From: Gnetum montanum | Lineage: Eukaryota > Streptophyta > Gnetopsida > Gnetales > Gnetaceae | DNA length: 64,000 bases | NCBI GenBank assembly: GCA_015680685.1 | Contig: MNCI01007621.1 | Coordinates: forward strand, 1,489,957 to 1,553,956 | Direction: 5' to 3' | In this document: piece by piece, positions 1 through 11,104 of the stretch | Layout: each line of letters opens with the position of its first letter | Position numbering within the stretch: position 1 is the stretch's first letter | The notes under the pieces: generated by a model | What the model was told of the DNA's origin: nothing | Seen by the model: only the letters and a program-made list of their open reading frames with translations | Databases searched by the model: none | Translations under genes and position numbers: made by a program

Positions 1-422
1 AATTCTAGGAGTTTAAGGGTGAGAGAGAGAAAATAGTAAATAACATTAAATAAATAACAAATAAATAAATAACAAAGTGAATGTTGCAATGATGAAGTAA
101 TCTCGATCTTTATTGCCGATCATGTGCGTGTCCAAGTACGGCACACTCGAATAAAGACACCGTACAATTACATTCACCACACTGCGGGCAGACACGAGAA
201 AAAATCTAACTCTGGAGGGATCAAACTGCTAGAGCTTCACTACTCTAAAACTGGGATGTGAAACAAGGGAGAACCACCTCTTATTTATAGATATGGCGGT
301 GCACTGTGATATCGCGTACACGATATCGTAGGGGAAGACGCGATATTGCGTACGCGATATTGCGGGGGATGCGATATCGCATTGGATGCGATATCGCGGT
401 CGATGCATAACGCATCTCATCA
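1..422 (-). mobile_element. LTR of family-A element A0 (cut by window edge)
   Basis: This is the U3-R part of a family-A LTR on the minus strand. It aligns along its length with the A2 LTRs at 40581-41378 and 48050-48870, sharing the R/U5 text around 90-240, a TATA box (minus TATAAATA, about 282-290) and a U3 full of GATATC palindromes at 305-405. The terminal TG (minus) is at 422-421. Beyond it the sequence is copia coding DNA, so 422/423 is an insertion junction and the element body lies to the left, outside the window. A solo LTR cannot be excluded. Confidence 0.85.
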
Positions 423-1002
423 CAAGTGTTCAGATTAAAGTCTTTGAGTTTGGGTAGTCCACGAACCATTTCCTTAGTTACAAGAGTATGAAGAATTTCT
501 TTATTTATGTGGCCCAACTTCCTAGGCCATTGATGGTTATTATCTATACAACTAATTAATCACGTAGATTTTAGGTTAGGATTATTTTCAAAAATAGTGG
601 TATAACATTTCCCTTTCTAGTTCCTTCTATCACAGTGTTTCCAGTGGTTAAGTCTTGTATTCTACAAATTTCTTTAGAAAAAGTAACATTGAAATTTGAA
701 TCACAAAGTTGACTAATGCTAAGAAGATTATGTTTTAATCCTTTAACAAAGCAAATCTTATTTATAGTTGGTAGTCCTTTACCTTTTCCTCCTATGGTAC
801 TGATTCCTTTTATTGGAGCCTCCATGTCATCTCCAAGTATGAAGGTTCCATAATTTTGTTCTATGAAGTGGGTGAAGCAGGTTTTATCACTTTTCATGTG
901 CCTTAAGCATCCACTATCAATATAACACATGCTTATTTTGGCATCAAAGAGAGATATTTGAGCCATCAAGTTCTTTTTAGGCTTCCTCTTTTTTTTTTCC
1001 AA
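423..1002 (-). pseudogene. copia-0 protease and GAG-pre-integrase
   Basis: A 143-codon open stretch (571-1002) encodes the copia aspartic protease. YIDSGCLRHM carries the D-S-G active site (canonical WxxDSGCSxHM), followed by the conserved SISQLCD segment. After a frame break, 425-540 encodes the GAG-pre-integrase domain (GHINKEILHTLVTKEMVRGL). The protein ends where the A0 LTR was inserted, just before the expected integrase zinc-binding residues. Confidence 0.85.
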
Positions 1003-1004
1003 AC

Positions 1005-1632
1005 CTACAAAGTTCCTAGCCTAGACTGCTTTTGCAAAGACCAAGTGTATTGTTTCATCCTAAGATAGCAATATGCTTGAATATGACTAGATTTTCCACA
1101 AAAGAAACAATTTAAAATTCTAGGCTTTGATGTTTTACCAAACTTGGATTGATTTTCTTTTGTAGAATCTCTCAAACATTCATCTTTTAGCTTTTGGTCT
1201 TTGGACTTCTCTAAAGAGTTCTTACTCATCTGCTCAATCACATTGTTCAGTCTTTGAATCTCAGCCTTAAGGTCTAAGTTTTATTTCTTAAGATAAGAAC
1301 ATTCATCATTAAGAACTATGATTTTCATTTCCTTGACATGTAAAACATATTTCATTTTAACACATAACATTTGGAAAGAAATAACTTCATGAAAAAAAAA
1401 GCCCATACCTTTTTTCAAAGGAAATTTCATTATTTGACTTTTCCTTACTATCCAAATTGTCACAAGTTTTATCAATCTTACAATTATATTCTCTCCTATT
1501 TCTAAATTTAAAAAAGGAAATGAGAGATTTACCTTTACCAATATGATATAAAAATTGAATACAACAATTGATGAAGCATATTAGTCTCCTTGTCCAATTA
1601 TGCTTGACATTAAATGCTCCTTCCTTGTTCAT
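1005..1632 (-). pseudogene. copia-0 gag remnant with CCHC zinc knuckle
   Basis: Broken capsid/nucleocapsid gene of copia-0. The clearest part is a perfect CX2CX4HX4C zinc knuckle (CFFCGKSSHIQAYC, about 1068-1109), which binds RNA in gag proteins. Upstream, the frame opening at 1632 carries a stretch with DKTCDNLDSKEKSNNEISF, resembling the acidic linker before the knuckle in plant copia gag. The usual 5' capsid half is missing, so an internal deletion is likely. Stops and frame changes separate the pieces. Confidence 0.7.
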
Positions 1633-1659
1633 GTTGCTTTATCTATGAGAGATATCTAG

Positions 1660-1671
1660 GCTTCAATACCA
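1660..1671 (-). other. Primer-binding site of copia-0 (initiator tRNA-Met type)
   Basis: The minus strand reads TGGTATTGAAGC, two mismatches from TGGTATCAGAGC, the complement of the plant initiator tRNA-Met 3' end. It lies between the inferred LTR and the gag remnant, as expected for copia. Confidence 0.65.
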
Positions 1672-2756
1672 CTTTAGGATCAAGAGGGGAATGGAAACAG
1701 AGGGGGCAGGGAAGGAATATGTTCCTCAAATTGCAAGCAACACTTGAACATAGAAGAAAAAAATTATGTGGTTCTCCAACTTGGGTTGTTCATAATTAGA
1801 GGATAGATTTCTTACATACCTTTAGACTTTGCTTCTTTCAAAATGTGGTTTAAAGGACACCACAACCTTTACAATGTTTAAGCTTCACTAAGGAGAGTTT
1901 CATCATTGTGACAACTATCAACTTCGCAAGGTTCCAATAAGCTCAAGAGTGGTTTAAAGGACCCCAAAACCTATAGAAAATAGAGCTCTGCTTCAAAGTA
2001 TTTTTTTTGCAACAAGAAGCATATCAATCCCTTAGGGTAGCAAGAAAGGAGAAAGAAATTACAAGGAGAGAATGTAACTCAATTTACAAATCCCTTGTAT
2101 GATGAAGAATAGTTTCCTAACAAATTTAAAAAATCTAAAAAATGATGTGATAATTCAAGTATACAAGTACAAAAACATAAGATAGACAATGATTAGTTTA
2201 ATGTTGACAATGCTTGCATCATTTCCAATAATTTGAAGTCTACTTATAGCCTCAGAGTTTCCAAAAATACCTCGTAATTCATGAAATAGCTAATGTAGAC
2301 ATCTCCTTTAAGATTGAGATGTCTCTATAAAATCAGTTTTGACTCTAGCAAGAAGTCTTCTTTTAGAATGGGAATTCTTTGAGGAGGTGTCTTCTTTCCA
2401 AAGGAGACATCTCTTATTTTTGGGAGATGTCTTCCTAGGATTGACTTCCTCTCGATCAAGATGTCTTTTGTTCCTTGGAGATGTCTTTTTAACTTTTAAG
2501 CTCTAGTTCTTGAGGCTTTCCCTTGTTAATTTAGCTTCATCTTAATTCTTGGAGCATCTTCATTTGGCTTGTAGTCTTCATAATTGTGCATGCTCTCATT
2601 TTGCTTATGAAGTATTTTACTTTGATAGCCATGCTTCCTTGAGTCCTTATTCATGATGTGGAGTTCTTGTTCTTGTCATGTAAATACAAAATCGACAATA
2701 AACATCCTTTTTTCTCCATTTTCCTTAAGGTTTTAACATACCAAAAGGTCAACACA
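1672..2756 (-). repeat. 5' LTR of copia-0
   Basis: Non-coding block of about 1.08 kb between the copia primer site (1660-1671) and the gypsy protease fragment. On the minus strand it begins TGTGTTGACCTTTTGG near 2756, a common style of plant copia LTR start. The segment 2290-2510 repeats the word GAGATGTCT or its complement many times. The other LTR is outside the window, so both boundaries are inferred. Confidence 0.6.
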
Positions 2757-3289
2757 TTCGATACTATGCAATATACATGAGTTTTGTTCTTGGTTTAAGA
2801 GTAATCTCTATCTCTGTTTCTCTTTTTGACTATTAGAATATCAATTGTATCATCCTCCTTATTTTTAGAATTAATAACAATCATGAAACAGGTATGTCCT
2901 TAACATTTTCTTGAAATTCTTAGAAGAAATCAAATCAACCTCAACATGTCTTCCTTTAGCTGCAATTAAGACTTGTTCATCTCTTAACTCTAGTTGAACT
3001 ATCTTAGTCTTGTAGTAAAGAAATCCATTATATCTAATTAACTAATCAATTATTAAGATAATATCATATTCTCCTAAATCCATAATAAATAAATCTATAT
3101 TCCATTTATTATCATGTATCCTCAGTGAAAGCTCCTTACACTCATATTCTACTAGGTATCCATTGTATTCCATAGCTTGAACAACTAATGGGATTTCTAA
3201 ATTTTTAATGAAAAAATTAATCTTTTCACTACTTGACTATTAATAAAAGAATGATTTCTCTAGGATAAAAAAGAATAAAGATAGGTTAT
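2757..3289 (-). pseudogene. Ty3/gypsy (G1) protease fragment
   Basis: Minus-strand translation gives the C-terminal half of a Ty3/gypsy aspartic protease and its linker toward RT. It includes a segment like DLGEYDIILIIDWLIRYN, matching the usual DVILGMDWL motif with one stop removed. It ends at 2756 against the copia-0 LTR and at 3290 against A1. The matching gag lies on the other side of A1 (11973-13210), so both belong to one element split by A1. Confidence 0.7.
3285..3289. other. Target-site duplication of A1 (left)
   Basis: GTTAT immediately before the A1 5' LTR. The same five bases follow the 3' LTR at 11968-11972. Confidence 0.85.
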
Positions 3290-4154
3290 TGATGAACCAT
3301 GATTTTTCAGGCTCCGATATCAGATCCGCGATATTGGGTATGTAATATCGCAGCCTGAATAACAATATTGGATACACAATATCGTGATTCTTGTGTAAGC
3401 CTATAAATACACATTTGGGTGCATATGAGAGGGGGAGTCAGTAAGTATAGAATTATAGTCTTTTTTTTTTCATTTTTAGTTAACTTTAATTCTTTCCCCA
3501 GTGCATGCCCATAGTGTGATGATTGTAATTGTACAGGACCTTTATTCGAGTGTGACGTACTTGGGCACACACATGACCGGCAATAAAGATCGAGATTACT
3601 CCATCATTGCAGCATTCACTTAGCTTTTATTTAATTTAATTGTTAATTATTTGCCATTTTTTCTTTAGTTAATATTTCCTTGATGGTCATTTACATTTCA
3701 TGCTGTTAATGCAAAATGAGTACGACTTAATCATGAGCATTTAAGTGTGACTACTTGGTATCCCAGTAGCGTATCTAGGAGTGCTTGAGTAACATGCACT
3801 TGGTAATCCTAGAAGTAGTACATGAAGTCCAAGATGTGCACATATGATTAAGGATGGATGCTCATCACACTTAGGATAGCTTAGATTTTCTTCTCATATT
3901 GCTCATTAGCTCAATCAAAGTTATTCTCTATTGTCCCTAGAAGTAGCATAGTGATAGGAAACACATCATACACCTCACTCTAGACTAAATCATACGTGAC
4001 AAAGAAAATACTAGTATAGGTGGGAAGACAATGAACTATGATCAATGTGTAACTATCTAAATACCACAACTAGTCTATCTACAGAGTTCGATCAGATCAT
4101 GCGTACATGCTTGTATTCGTATGGTTGAGTGTAGGGGTACCTAGCCACTCATCA
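3290..4154 (+). repeat. 5' LTR of A1
   Basis: Starts TGATGAACCATG and ends CTCATCA directly before the primer site. U3 (3300-3395) is rich in GATATC/AATATC words, and a TATA box (CTATAAATAC) lies at 3401-3410. It aligns throughout with 11105-11967, with scattered substitutions (roughly nine in ten bases agree by eye), so the insertion is old. Confidence 0.88.
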
Positions 4155-4155
4155 T

Positions 4156-4173
4156 TGGCACAGTTGCCAGGGA
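4156..4173 (+). other. Primer-binding site of A1 (tRNA-Asp type)
   Basis: TGGCACAGTTGCCAGGGA, three changes from TGGCGCCGTTGCCGGGGA, the complement of the plant tRNA-Asp 3' end used by Athila/Tat-lineage gypsy elements. It starts two bases after the LTR end. Confidence 0.8.
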
Positions 4174-4286
4174 CAGTGCTAGTTATTTATATTAGTTACA
4201 TCATCCAAGATTGCTGTAACGAAGCCTTGATGATATATATTTTAGAAAGAAGTAATTGCCAATAAATCACACACAAGTTCACAACA

Positions 4287-6328
4287 ATGTCTCACTCACA
4301 AGACTATGATAACACAACAACTAGTAAGGTAATTCATTGGAGAACCAACGAATTATATGGCAATGAAGATGAAGTTTGGAGTACTCAATCTTTTGTAGGG
4401 GTCTCCTATGTACATAAACAAAGATAACATTGTTCCAACTCATAAATTCATAATGTACCTAGTGACGATGAACCCCTACTAGCCACTAAGAGTTTAATGC
4501 ATGTACAAGAGGTTGTTCGAATATCCCGCAGGCATCACAAAGAGAGCCATCTACCCAGGCTTAATTTAAATAACTTCCCAAGTTTTCAGGAGGCTATGAT
4601 TTAGATCCTCAACATCATTTACAAGCCTTCCATGATGCCTGTATATGAAATACTATTGATAATGTATGACAAAAACTTAAGCTCTTTCCTATGACACTCG
4701 TTGGCCCAGCAAAAATATGGTATAGGTCCTTAAGACCAAAATCAATTCAATGTTGGTCAATAATGATAGAACTTTTTAATGAAAGATATCAAACCTATGC
4801 AAGAGCATCAGCCTTAAGGAAACAAATCCAAGAGTGGAAATAAGCACAACATGAACCCTTGGACATGACCTTAGAAAGATATTATGCATTGTTAAACAAT
4901 TACCTAGGCCATGACTTCTCTGAGGAGAGGCTAATGTATCACATCATGGATGGGCTTTGTAACGAAACAATGGAGACCCTAGGGATGTATGCCCCAGGTC
5001 AAGTATATGAGCTATGAACCCATCAATTCCAAGAGCTTATGAAGTGAGTAGAAAAAGAAGAAGGAGAAATGGCTAAATGGAAGAATGTTGAAAAATCTCA
5101 ATAGGACCAAAATCTCAAATTAACAAAGGTCCATAATTAGGAAGAGGAAAAATCAACTCATCTCAAGGAGGTGGAACCATCTTTGCTAGTACTAAAATCA
5201 CTAGATGAAATTGAGGCAAAGATCAATAAGATGACAGAATGGATACATGAAAAATGTGGAGAATATGCCAATATTATTAGAGGTAGAACCATGACAAACC
5301 AAGAAATAGGACAGAACATCCTTAGACAATCAGAAAGAAGGATTGAAGAGAATAAGGATAAGAACTCAACTGCTAATCATATGTATCAATGTAACATTTA
5401 CTTATATGATCACCCCAAATGTCAATGCCTAATCTTGTCATGTTTACATGAGCATTAGGGAGGAATGTTACATCCAGATTTTGTATAAAAATACCATGTT
5501 CAATCATAGTGGCAAAAATCCTAGTCATGGGGGAGGCCACCCTCAAACTGGTCACACCCTTCATATCATCTGAATCCAAGTGCTTATTAGGTTCAGCATC
5601 CTATTTCCCCAATTGGGTCAACATCCTCTATCTCACCACATTGTTATCATTCTCCTAAAGACTATCAACCCATATCCTCTCCAACAAGATCACCACCTCA
5701 TGTACCTTACACTTCTCCTCAAATTCAATATTCTCATCCTTCAACCCCTTCTACATCGCCACTAGTTGTGCTAGAAGGATTTGCACCACAACATCGATCC
5801 ACAAAAGTTACTTGTGCTGCTATTGTCAACCGTAGTGGGAATCCTCCACAACATCGAAGGTGTCCCTTCTTTAGACATGACCATAGAAAGGGACAACATA
5901 GTTCTGAGACCACTGCATCCTCCCACTTAGCACAAGTTCAACACTATGGTGCATATTTCTCCTCAAACCCAATGCCTCATGTTATCTTATCAGGGCCACC
6001 AATCAATACTCCAACTACCATGCAGCTTAATGAATACAACCACATAGGGAGACATATTGATCCTTGCATATCATCTTATGGTCAAGGGTGCCATAGTGGA
6101 TCAACTCCTTATCAATTAACCACATCTTATAACTTGCCCCACTATGTCAACATTAATCAAGTGTGTGAACCCCAATTTGGGTACATTCCAAACACCACAT
6201 CAAAAGACACCCAATGGGTTAGATATGACCGGATTCCAATATTTCCAACATGCATGGATCCCAACCTTCCATTTATTAATTCCCACCATGATCAAAATAT
6301 TAGTTATGGGGGGTATCCTCCATTCTAA
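4287..6328 (+). pseudogene. A1 gag
   Basis: Capsid/nucleocapsid gene of A1, about 680 codons if frames are joined, with several stops and shifts. The start (MSHSQDYDN) matches the start of A2 gag. The capsid part (about 4510-5060) has the gag signature of plant gypsy elements: a run like KIWYRSL, then LRKQIQEW, EPLDMTLERYYALLN and MYHIMDGL. A variant zinc knuckle follows at about 5389-5430 (CNIYLYDHPKCQC, a degraded CX2CX3HX4C). The C-terminal third (5560-6328) is rich in Pro, His, Ser and Thr. The terminal frame 5768-6328 is open for 186 codons and ends ...YGGYPPF like A2. Confidence 0.85.
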
Positions 6329-6429
6329 CAAGTAGAATTAATAAATGTTTTTCCTTTTCTTTGGTTTTACAATTTTTTGTTTTCTAGTTTTTCATCTTTC
6401 AATTTGTTGTTTTATATTTTTATTTTTGT

Positions 6430-6528
6430 TGTTTCATATTTTTATTTATTGTTTTATCTTTTTATTTTTTATGGGTANTTGTTTCATATTTTTATTTATT
6501 GTTTTATCTTTTTATTTTTTATGGGTAA
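6430..6528 (+). repeat. Tandem duplication of about 50 bp beside an N
   Basis: The T-rich text around 6430-6477 is repeated almost exactly at 6481-6528, with the undetermined base 6478 at the junction. It is either slippage in a T-rich tract or an assembly error. Confidence 0.8.
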
Positions 6529-7544
6529 TCTCATCTAGGAATAAAACACTCATGTGACTTGTTGGTGAGGTGTTGTTCTATGCTATCAAGTCTCAGGTGA
6601 CTAATTACTTAGATAGTGAGCCCATCACATCCACCCAACCATTCTATTAATAAGAGGCTCTACTTTGGGTACGATGATATTCTTGTCATCATGAAAACTT
6701 AAAAGTAATTTTGTGCTCATTATGCCCAAAGCGAAAAATAATGGACTAAGCAGGAATGGCCAGGGTGTGACATCAAGGGGACTTGTGGATTCTCTTTGGT
6801 GACATTTGTAGGAGTTATCATGTAGCCTAGTTGTACTAAGATCCTTGTAGATCTAANTGCTCTTATGGTTGTTCATCATTGGATAAAACAATGTGATGTC
6901 ATTGATTAGAGGAATGGACTTGGTCTTGATTTTGGAGCGACAGGCTAATGCCACATTAATCATGTCCTACATGTAGGATTCATTATGCCCTAGGTTAGTT
7001 ACCTCATGTCCCCATCTCTGCAATCTCTCCTACAATTCGCCTCATCTTGTTATTCATGTATTTGTGACTCGTGTCTTGTGTATCATTGAACTCATACCTC
7101 ATTAAGATGGTATCTACATGTGTGTGTTTTTTGTGGAATTGGTGTGAATTACATTTCACCCTTTTAGTGCCTACAGGCATTTTTAGGTATGGTTACGTAA
7201 GGGCATCATAGGTAGGAACCTGCTTTGGGGAGGATTCACTTGCTTAACCTTTGTGATTTACACTTATTGCACATCATCATCACATCATTGTATACCCTCC
7301 AAGTACTGCATTGCCAACATTTTTATTTCCTTTATCATCTTTCTAATTCAAACATTTCTATGCACCAAAACATGTCCTTTTTCCTCATCTTATTCATGAA
7401 TTTCATTTTCAGATTCTACTCCATTATACTTTTGGTGCCTTTTGATCTATGCAATGTTACCCTAGACCTTTCAGATTAACCTAAAATCCTTCATTGTTGG
7501 CCTTGGAAATTCAAAAAGTCATCAATTTTGCCAAGTACCCTATT

Positions 7545-7650
7545 TTCAATGGGCTATGATATCGGGTCCAATGCGATATTGAGTCTATGCTATCGGGTAC
7601 ATGATATCATATCCATAAAAACTATGTATATGGACCCCCTCCCCCTGCCC
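7545..7650 (+). promoter_or_regulatory. Internal U3-like promoter block ahead of A1 ORF2
   Basis: Four ATATC/GATATT words, most within GATATC-type palindromes (7557-7612), are followed by a TATA-like CATAAAAA (7614-7621) and a C-rich tract (about 7634-7650). The order copies the LTR U3 core of the same element (palindromes, then CTATAAATAC at 3401). The equivalent place in A2 (44754-44870) has the same layout with a perfect TATA box. It lies about 520 bases before the ORF2 start. A promoter role is inferred. Confidence 0.5.
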
Positions 7651-8140
7651 ATGTCAACGTCATTTTTCACTATTCAGGTGAGGGGAGTTGTTCAAATTTT
7701 CTTCCATGAATTTGCTAGCTTACGCACCTATCCTTTAAACATCCATATCTTGCTCATTGACGCTCCAATTTCCATTCTGATTGAACCTTTCTAAACCCTA
7801 AGTGTTCAACTTAATCGTGGGGGAAGGATATGCTCCAAGTTGTGCATAATTTTTCTGAAATTCATCATCACTTGAAGGATATCATAAAGGTTAAATGATC
7901 ATAAAAATGTTAAACACATTGCCAAATCAATTTTATCTCTTCACCCACACCATGAGAATTAAATTTGGATCCACCTAAATCAAATTGGCCCCAATATCAA
8001 AAATTTTATGGGATATTCTTGTAAAATTCTCTAACTCTGGATCACACTAAACAAGACATGAATTTATTAAAGGAAAGAAGTAAGGTATAAATCAAATTTT
8101 GTAAGTAACCTTACTAGTAGTCGGCCCTGTGTGATTGCAA

Positions 8141-10915
8141 ATGGCCCCTAAAAGAGGATAACAAAGAGGACCCTCTCAAGGTGCATCCAAATGACCAAGG
8201 AGAGGTAGAGGCTAGGTGTCCCTCGAGGAACATATGAAATAGGAGGCATAATCATTTAGTATCCATCAGGAACCTCCTGTTACTGTACAATCAAGACATG
8301 TTGAAGGTGGAGTCGATGAAGCACCTGAACAGGGACAACATCTCACGTTGTCCCTGGAGTGTGTTCAAGAAATTTATAAAAGGTCCATGTCAGAAGCTAT
8401 GATGGTGGAACTTAAATTTGGATCTTTCATAGAGTTTTCTCCCAAAGCAGTTAAGGACCAACTTAAAGGATCCCCACTATGGTCTATTCTCTCTGAAAGT
8501 CGTGCTTGGTACCTAGGAGAGATGTACCAAATTTGGCACAATAAAGAAGAAGACACCACCATTGATATTGGTGGTGTTTCTATGGATTTCTTGGCCAAAG
8601 CCCTTTCAGAGATGTTGAATCTTCTAAATACAGGGCCAAAAGTTGCTCACTTGTCCACTCGCTCTAATGCTGATGCACTAAAGATATGTTTGAAAAGGGC
8701 GTATGGCAAAGAAGACAGAGCATATGGAGAGCTGACACTTGAAGAGAGAACCTACTTCAAGATTGGAACATATCGCATCTTTCCCATAAAAGGGTTGAAT
8801 AGAATATCCACATATGTAGCTAGAGGAAGTGCTATCTTGATGGGCAAGGTTAATGCCAACCTACCCCATCTATATCTTACAAAAATTTTGAGGTAGTTCA
8901 AGGAATGCAAGACATGGAAGTTCACATTGCCCTTTCCCTATCTCATCAGGAAGTTGTGCCAACATGCTGGAATTCTAGGGTACACCAATGAAATCCCTAG
9001 AAAGGCCCAAAATGCTTCATTTGCTAAATTATTGAAGCCACCAGCTCCAAGGAAAAGTGTTGGTAAGACACTGGAGCCTGGATAAGAATAGATGGTGGGG
9101 CCCACTACACCTCAAACTGCAAGGCCTAGCCAACTTCTAAGCACAAGGCCCAATCAACAACATGAAGTAGGGCCCAGCACAAGCCAGCAAGACCAACCGC
9201 CACCACCACCGCAAGACTATCAACCATCGATGAGCCATCTCAGGGCCATCATTGAAACGGTTAGTTGGGGAAGCCGTGATGAGACCAATCTCTTTAGGGT
9301 CATAGATGATGTCATACGACCCATGGTCTTAATTGATCATACACAAGGTGAAGGAGGGAAATCACATTGATTACAATAGATCTCAGGGAACATTGCATCT
9401 TTTTAGGTGTAATTAGAGAGTGGTAAAGGTGCCACAGTAGTGGTCATGTAGCATCAAGATGCAGCGGGAGCCACAGAAGTGGTCACAGATCACATAAAAG
9501 AATCATTCAATGTCCCTGTTGTGCTACCGGTAGATTTTATAGGAGCACATGATGCTCAAAATTTGGCCAGTCCCTTGATGACTCCTGCAGAGCATGAGGA
9601 TGTTCTAGATCGGTTGCTATAGATAGAACATGTGATGATGTCCCTATGTGACATCCCTCAAGATGTCACAGCAACTCAGTCAGATCTCATCTCCACAAAA
9701 GGAAAGCTGGTCATGGTAGAGATCAAGGCCAAGCATGCAGAGGCAGAGTTAGAAAGACTTTAAGAAAATCTTGTCACCCTACAAGTTGCATAGTAGGACC
9801 CATCTCAATTCATCCCTACAAACTAGCTAGAGTCTTTTCGGATGGAGAAACTAAAAAAATTGCTAGTAGAAAATAAAAGAGGGGTAGAGGAAAAAGAGAA
9901 GGCTGATTGGGATGCTTCCAAGGCACAAGCTCAAACATATGCACATGCCAAAGCACTCAAGGCCTTACAAGAGGAGAATAAACAACTCACCGTTGACAAT
10001 CTATGGTTGACCACTGTAGAAAAACAAAGGAATGTTCTCGAAGAAAATTTTTAGCAGTTACGAGAATAATTAGTTAAGGTTAACTAGGATATGAATCACT
10101 TGGCCAGAGAAAGTAGAACCCTCTCAATGGAGGAGGTACACGTGATCAATCAAAAGATGGCAATTGAAATAAGCATGTGGTAGAATGAGGCCAAGTGACA
10201 TGAAAAACTCAAGGAACATTTTAGAGACTAGGTGGGGATGTACAAGAAAGTAATTAAAAAAGCAATCCATATGGCTAAAGCTCACATTAACACCTTCAGT
10301 GCTCAACATGCTGATTGGTGGGCCATATTGGATACCTATGCATTCATCCACCAAGCAGAACTTAAAAGCTGGGACTTGCAGATATAGGATCTTACAAAAT
10401 ACATGGAGCTAGAAAACTTGTGGTATGCTAACTTAGCCATGTTAATAGCAGGACACCCGAGAACAGAGTTAGAGAAGCGGGTAGCAAACACCTACGTGAA
10501 GTATGAAACAGAATTTGTTGAGCATAAGAAGATGCTGTAGAAATTAGAAGTGGGAAATTCTAAGTTAGAGGTGGTCAAAACTAGCTACCATGGATAAAAA
10601 GATGTTGTGGTAGACTTGGCTTGATAGCTTACAGATTACCAAGAATACAAGGATAAAGCCAAAGCCTATGAAGAAAAATGATGGTTGTTTGCGGCTTGGT
10701 ATGTTAAGGTCAACCAGATGTTTCTGCAACTGCCATATCCATGGAAGGTGTTGACTCCATCAAACATTGGAGCATCAGCATGGATGGCACAAGATCCCTG
10801 AACCAAAGAGGAAAAGCTCCAGACACTCTTTTAGAGCCATCAATTTTCAAAACCTAGAGCATAAGATAAGGGGAAGAGACCCATGGAGAAACCATTGCCA
10901 CCAAGAACCACATGA
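8141..10915 (+). pseudogene. A1 ORF2: extra protein, unknown domain plus long coiled coil
   Basis: About 920 codons with many in-frame stops, mostly TAG. The start is MAPKRG, shared with A2 and close to MAPKGK in B2. In order: a basic Arg/Lys-rich head; a conserved domain of about 180 residues (8348-8896 is open) with MVELKFGSF, AWYLGEMYQIWHN and FKIGTYRIFPIKGL; a Pro/Gln/Thr-rich linker (about 9090-9230); a short conserved block with MTPAEHED (9582-9605 region); then a Lys/Glu/Gln-rich segment to the end (about 9700-10700) with heptad-like coiled coil. I see no signal peptide, membrane span, RT, protease or integrase motif. Its place before the polypurine tract matches the downstream extra ORF of Athila-type elements, but it does not look like an envelope protein. 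Confidence 0.75.
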
Positions 10916-11092
10916 GTTCCAACAAAATTTTTTCCTTTTGTAATTTTGTGTCTATGTCCCAATTTTGTTGTGTTCAACTCTCCACTATGACATGAATAAA
11001 TTCCTAGTTAGTCAATAATCCCATACCTATCCACTATGTAATCAATTGGACTTGTTCTCATTTTGTTCAACTTGAGGACGAGTTTTCATTCA

Positions 11093-11104
11093 ATCATGGG
11101 GGTA
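11093..11104 (+). other. Polypurine tract of A1
   Basis: ATCATGGGGGTA directly before the 3' LTR, preceded by CTTGAGGACGAG (11071 region), the same context as at the 3' end of Athila-lineage elements. A2 and B2 have matching tracts. Confidence 0.75.

Larger units (their letters stand above)
423..2756 (-). mobile_element. Ty1/copia element (copia-0), 5' part
   Basis: Minus-strand copia retrotransposon whose 5' LTR, primer site, gag remnant, protease and GAG-pre-integrase domain are read from right to left. It stops at 423 where the A0 LTR begins, so RT and RNase H would lie beyond the left edge. Its right end abuts a Ty3/gypsy protease fragment (2757-3289), which implies insertion into that older gypsy element. 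The reading frame has several stops and is not functional. Confidence 0.8.
6329..8140 (+). other. A1 spacer between gag and ORF2
   Basis: 1.8 kb without a supported reading frame. It opens with a T-rich tract (6345-6535), continues with unannotated sequence that aligns with the A2 spacer (for example 6770-6860 with 45790-45880, and 7140-7210 with 45200-45290), and contains the U3-like block at 7545-7650. A G-rich purine word (ATCGTGGGGGAAGG, about 7814-7827) resembles the real polypurine tract at 11093-11104. Single Ns are at 6478 and 6857. Confidence 0.7.

Noticed and set aside
229-517. Short minus-strand ORFs over 229-517 with repeated YRI/AIS residues
   Set aside because: They read through the GATATC palindrome array of the A0 LTR and its junction with copia; only the part 425-517 is real copia coding text.
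6345-6557. Phe/Leu-rich membrane-like ORF
   Set aside because: T-rich low-complexity spacer with a duplicated segment and an N.
8141-10915. ORF2 as a classical envelope protein
   Set aside because: The position fits, but there is no signal peptide, no membrane span and no cleavage site, and the C-terminal half is hydrophilic coiled coil.
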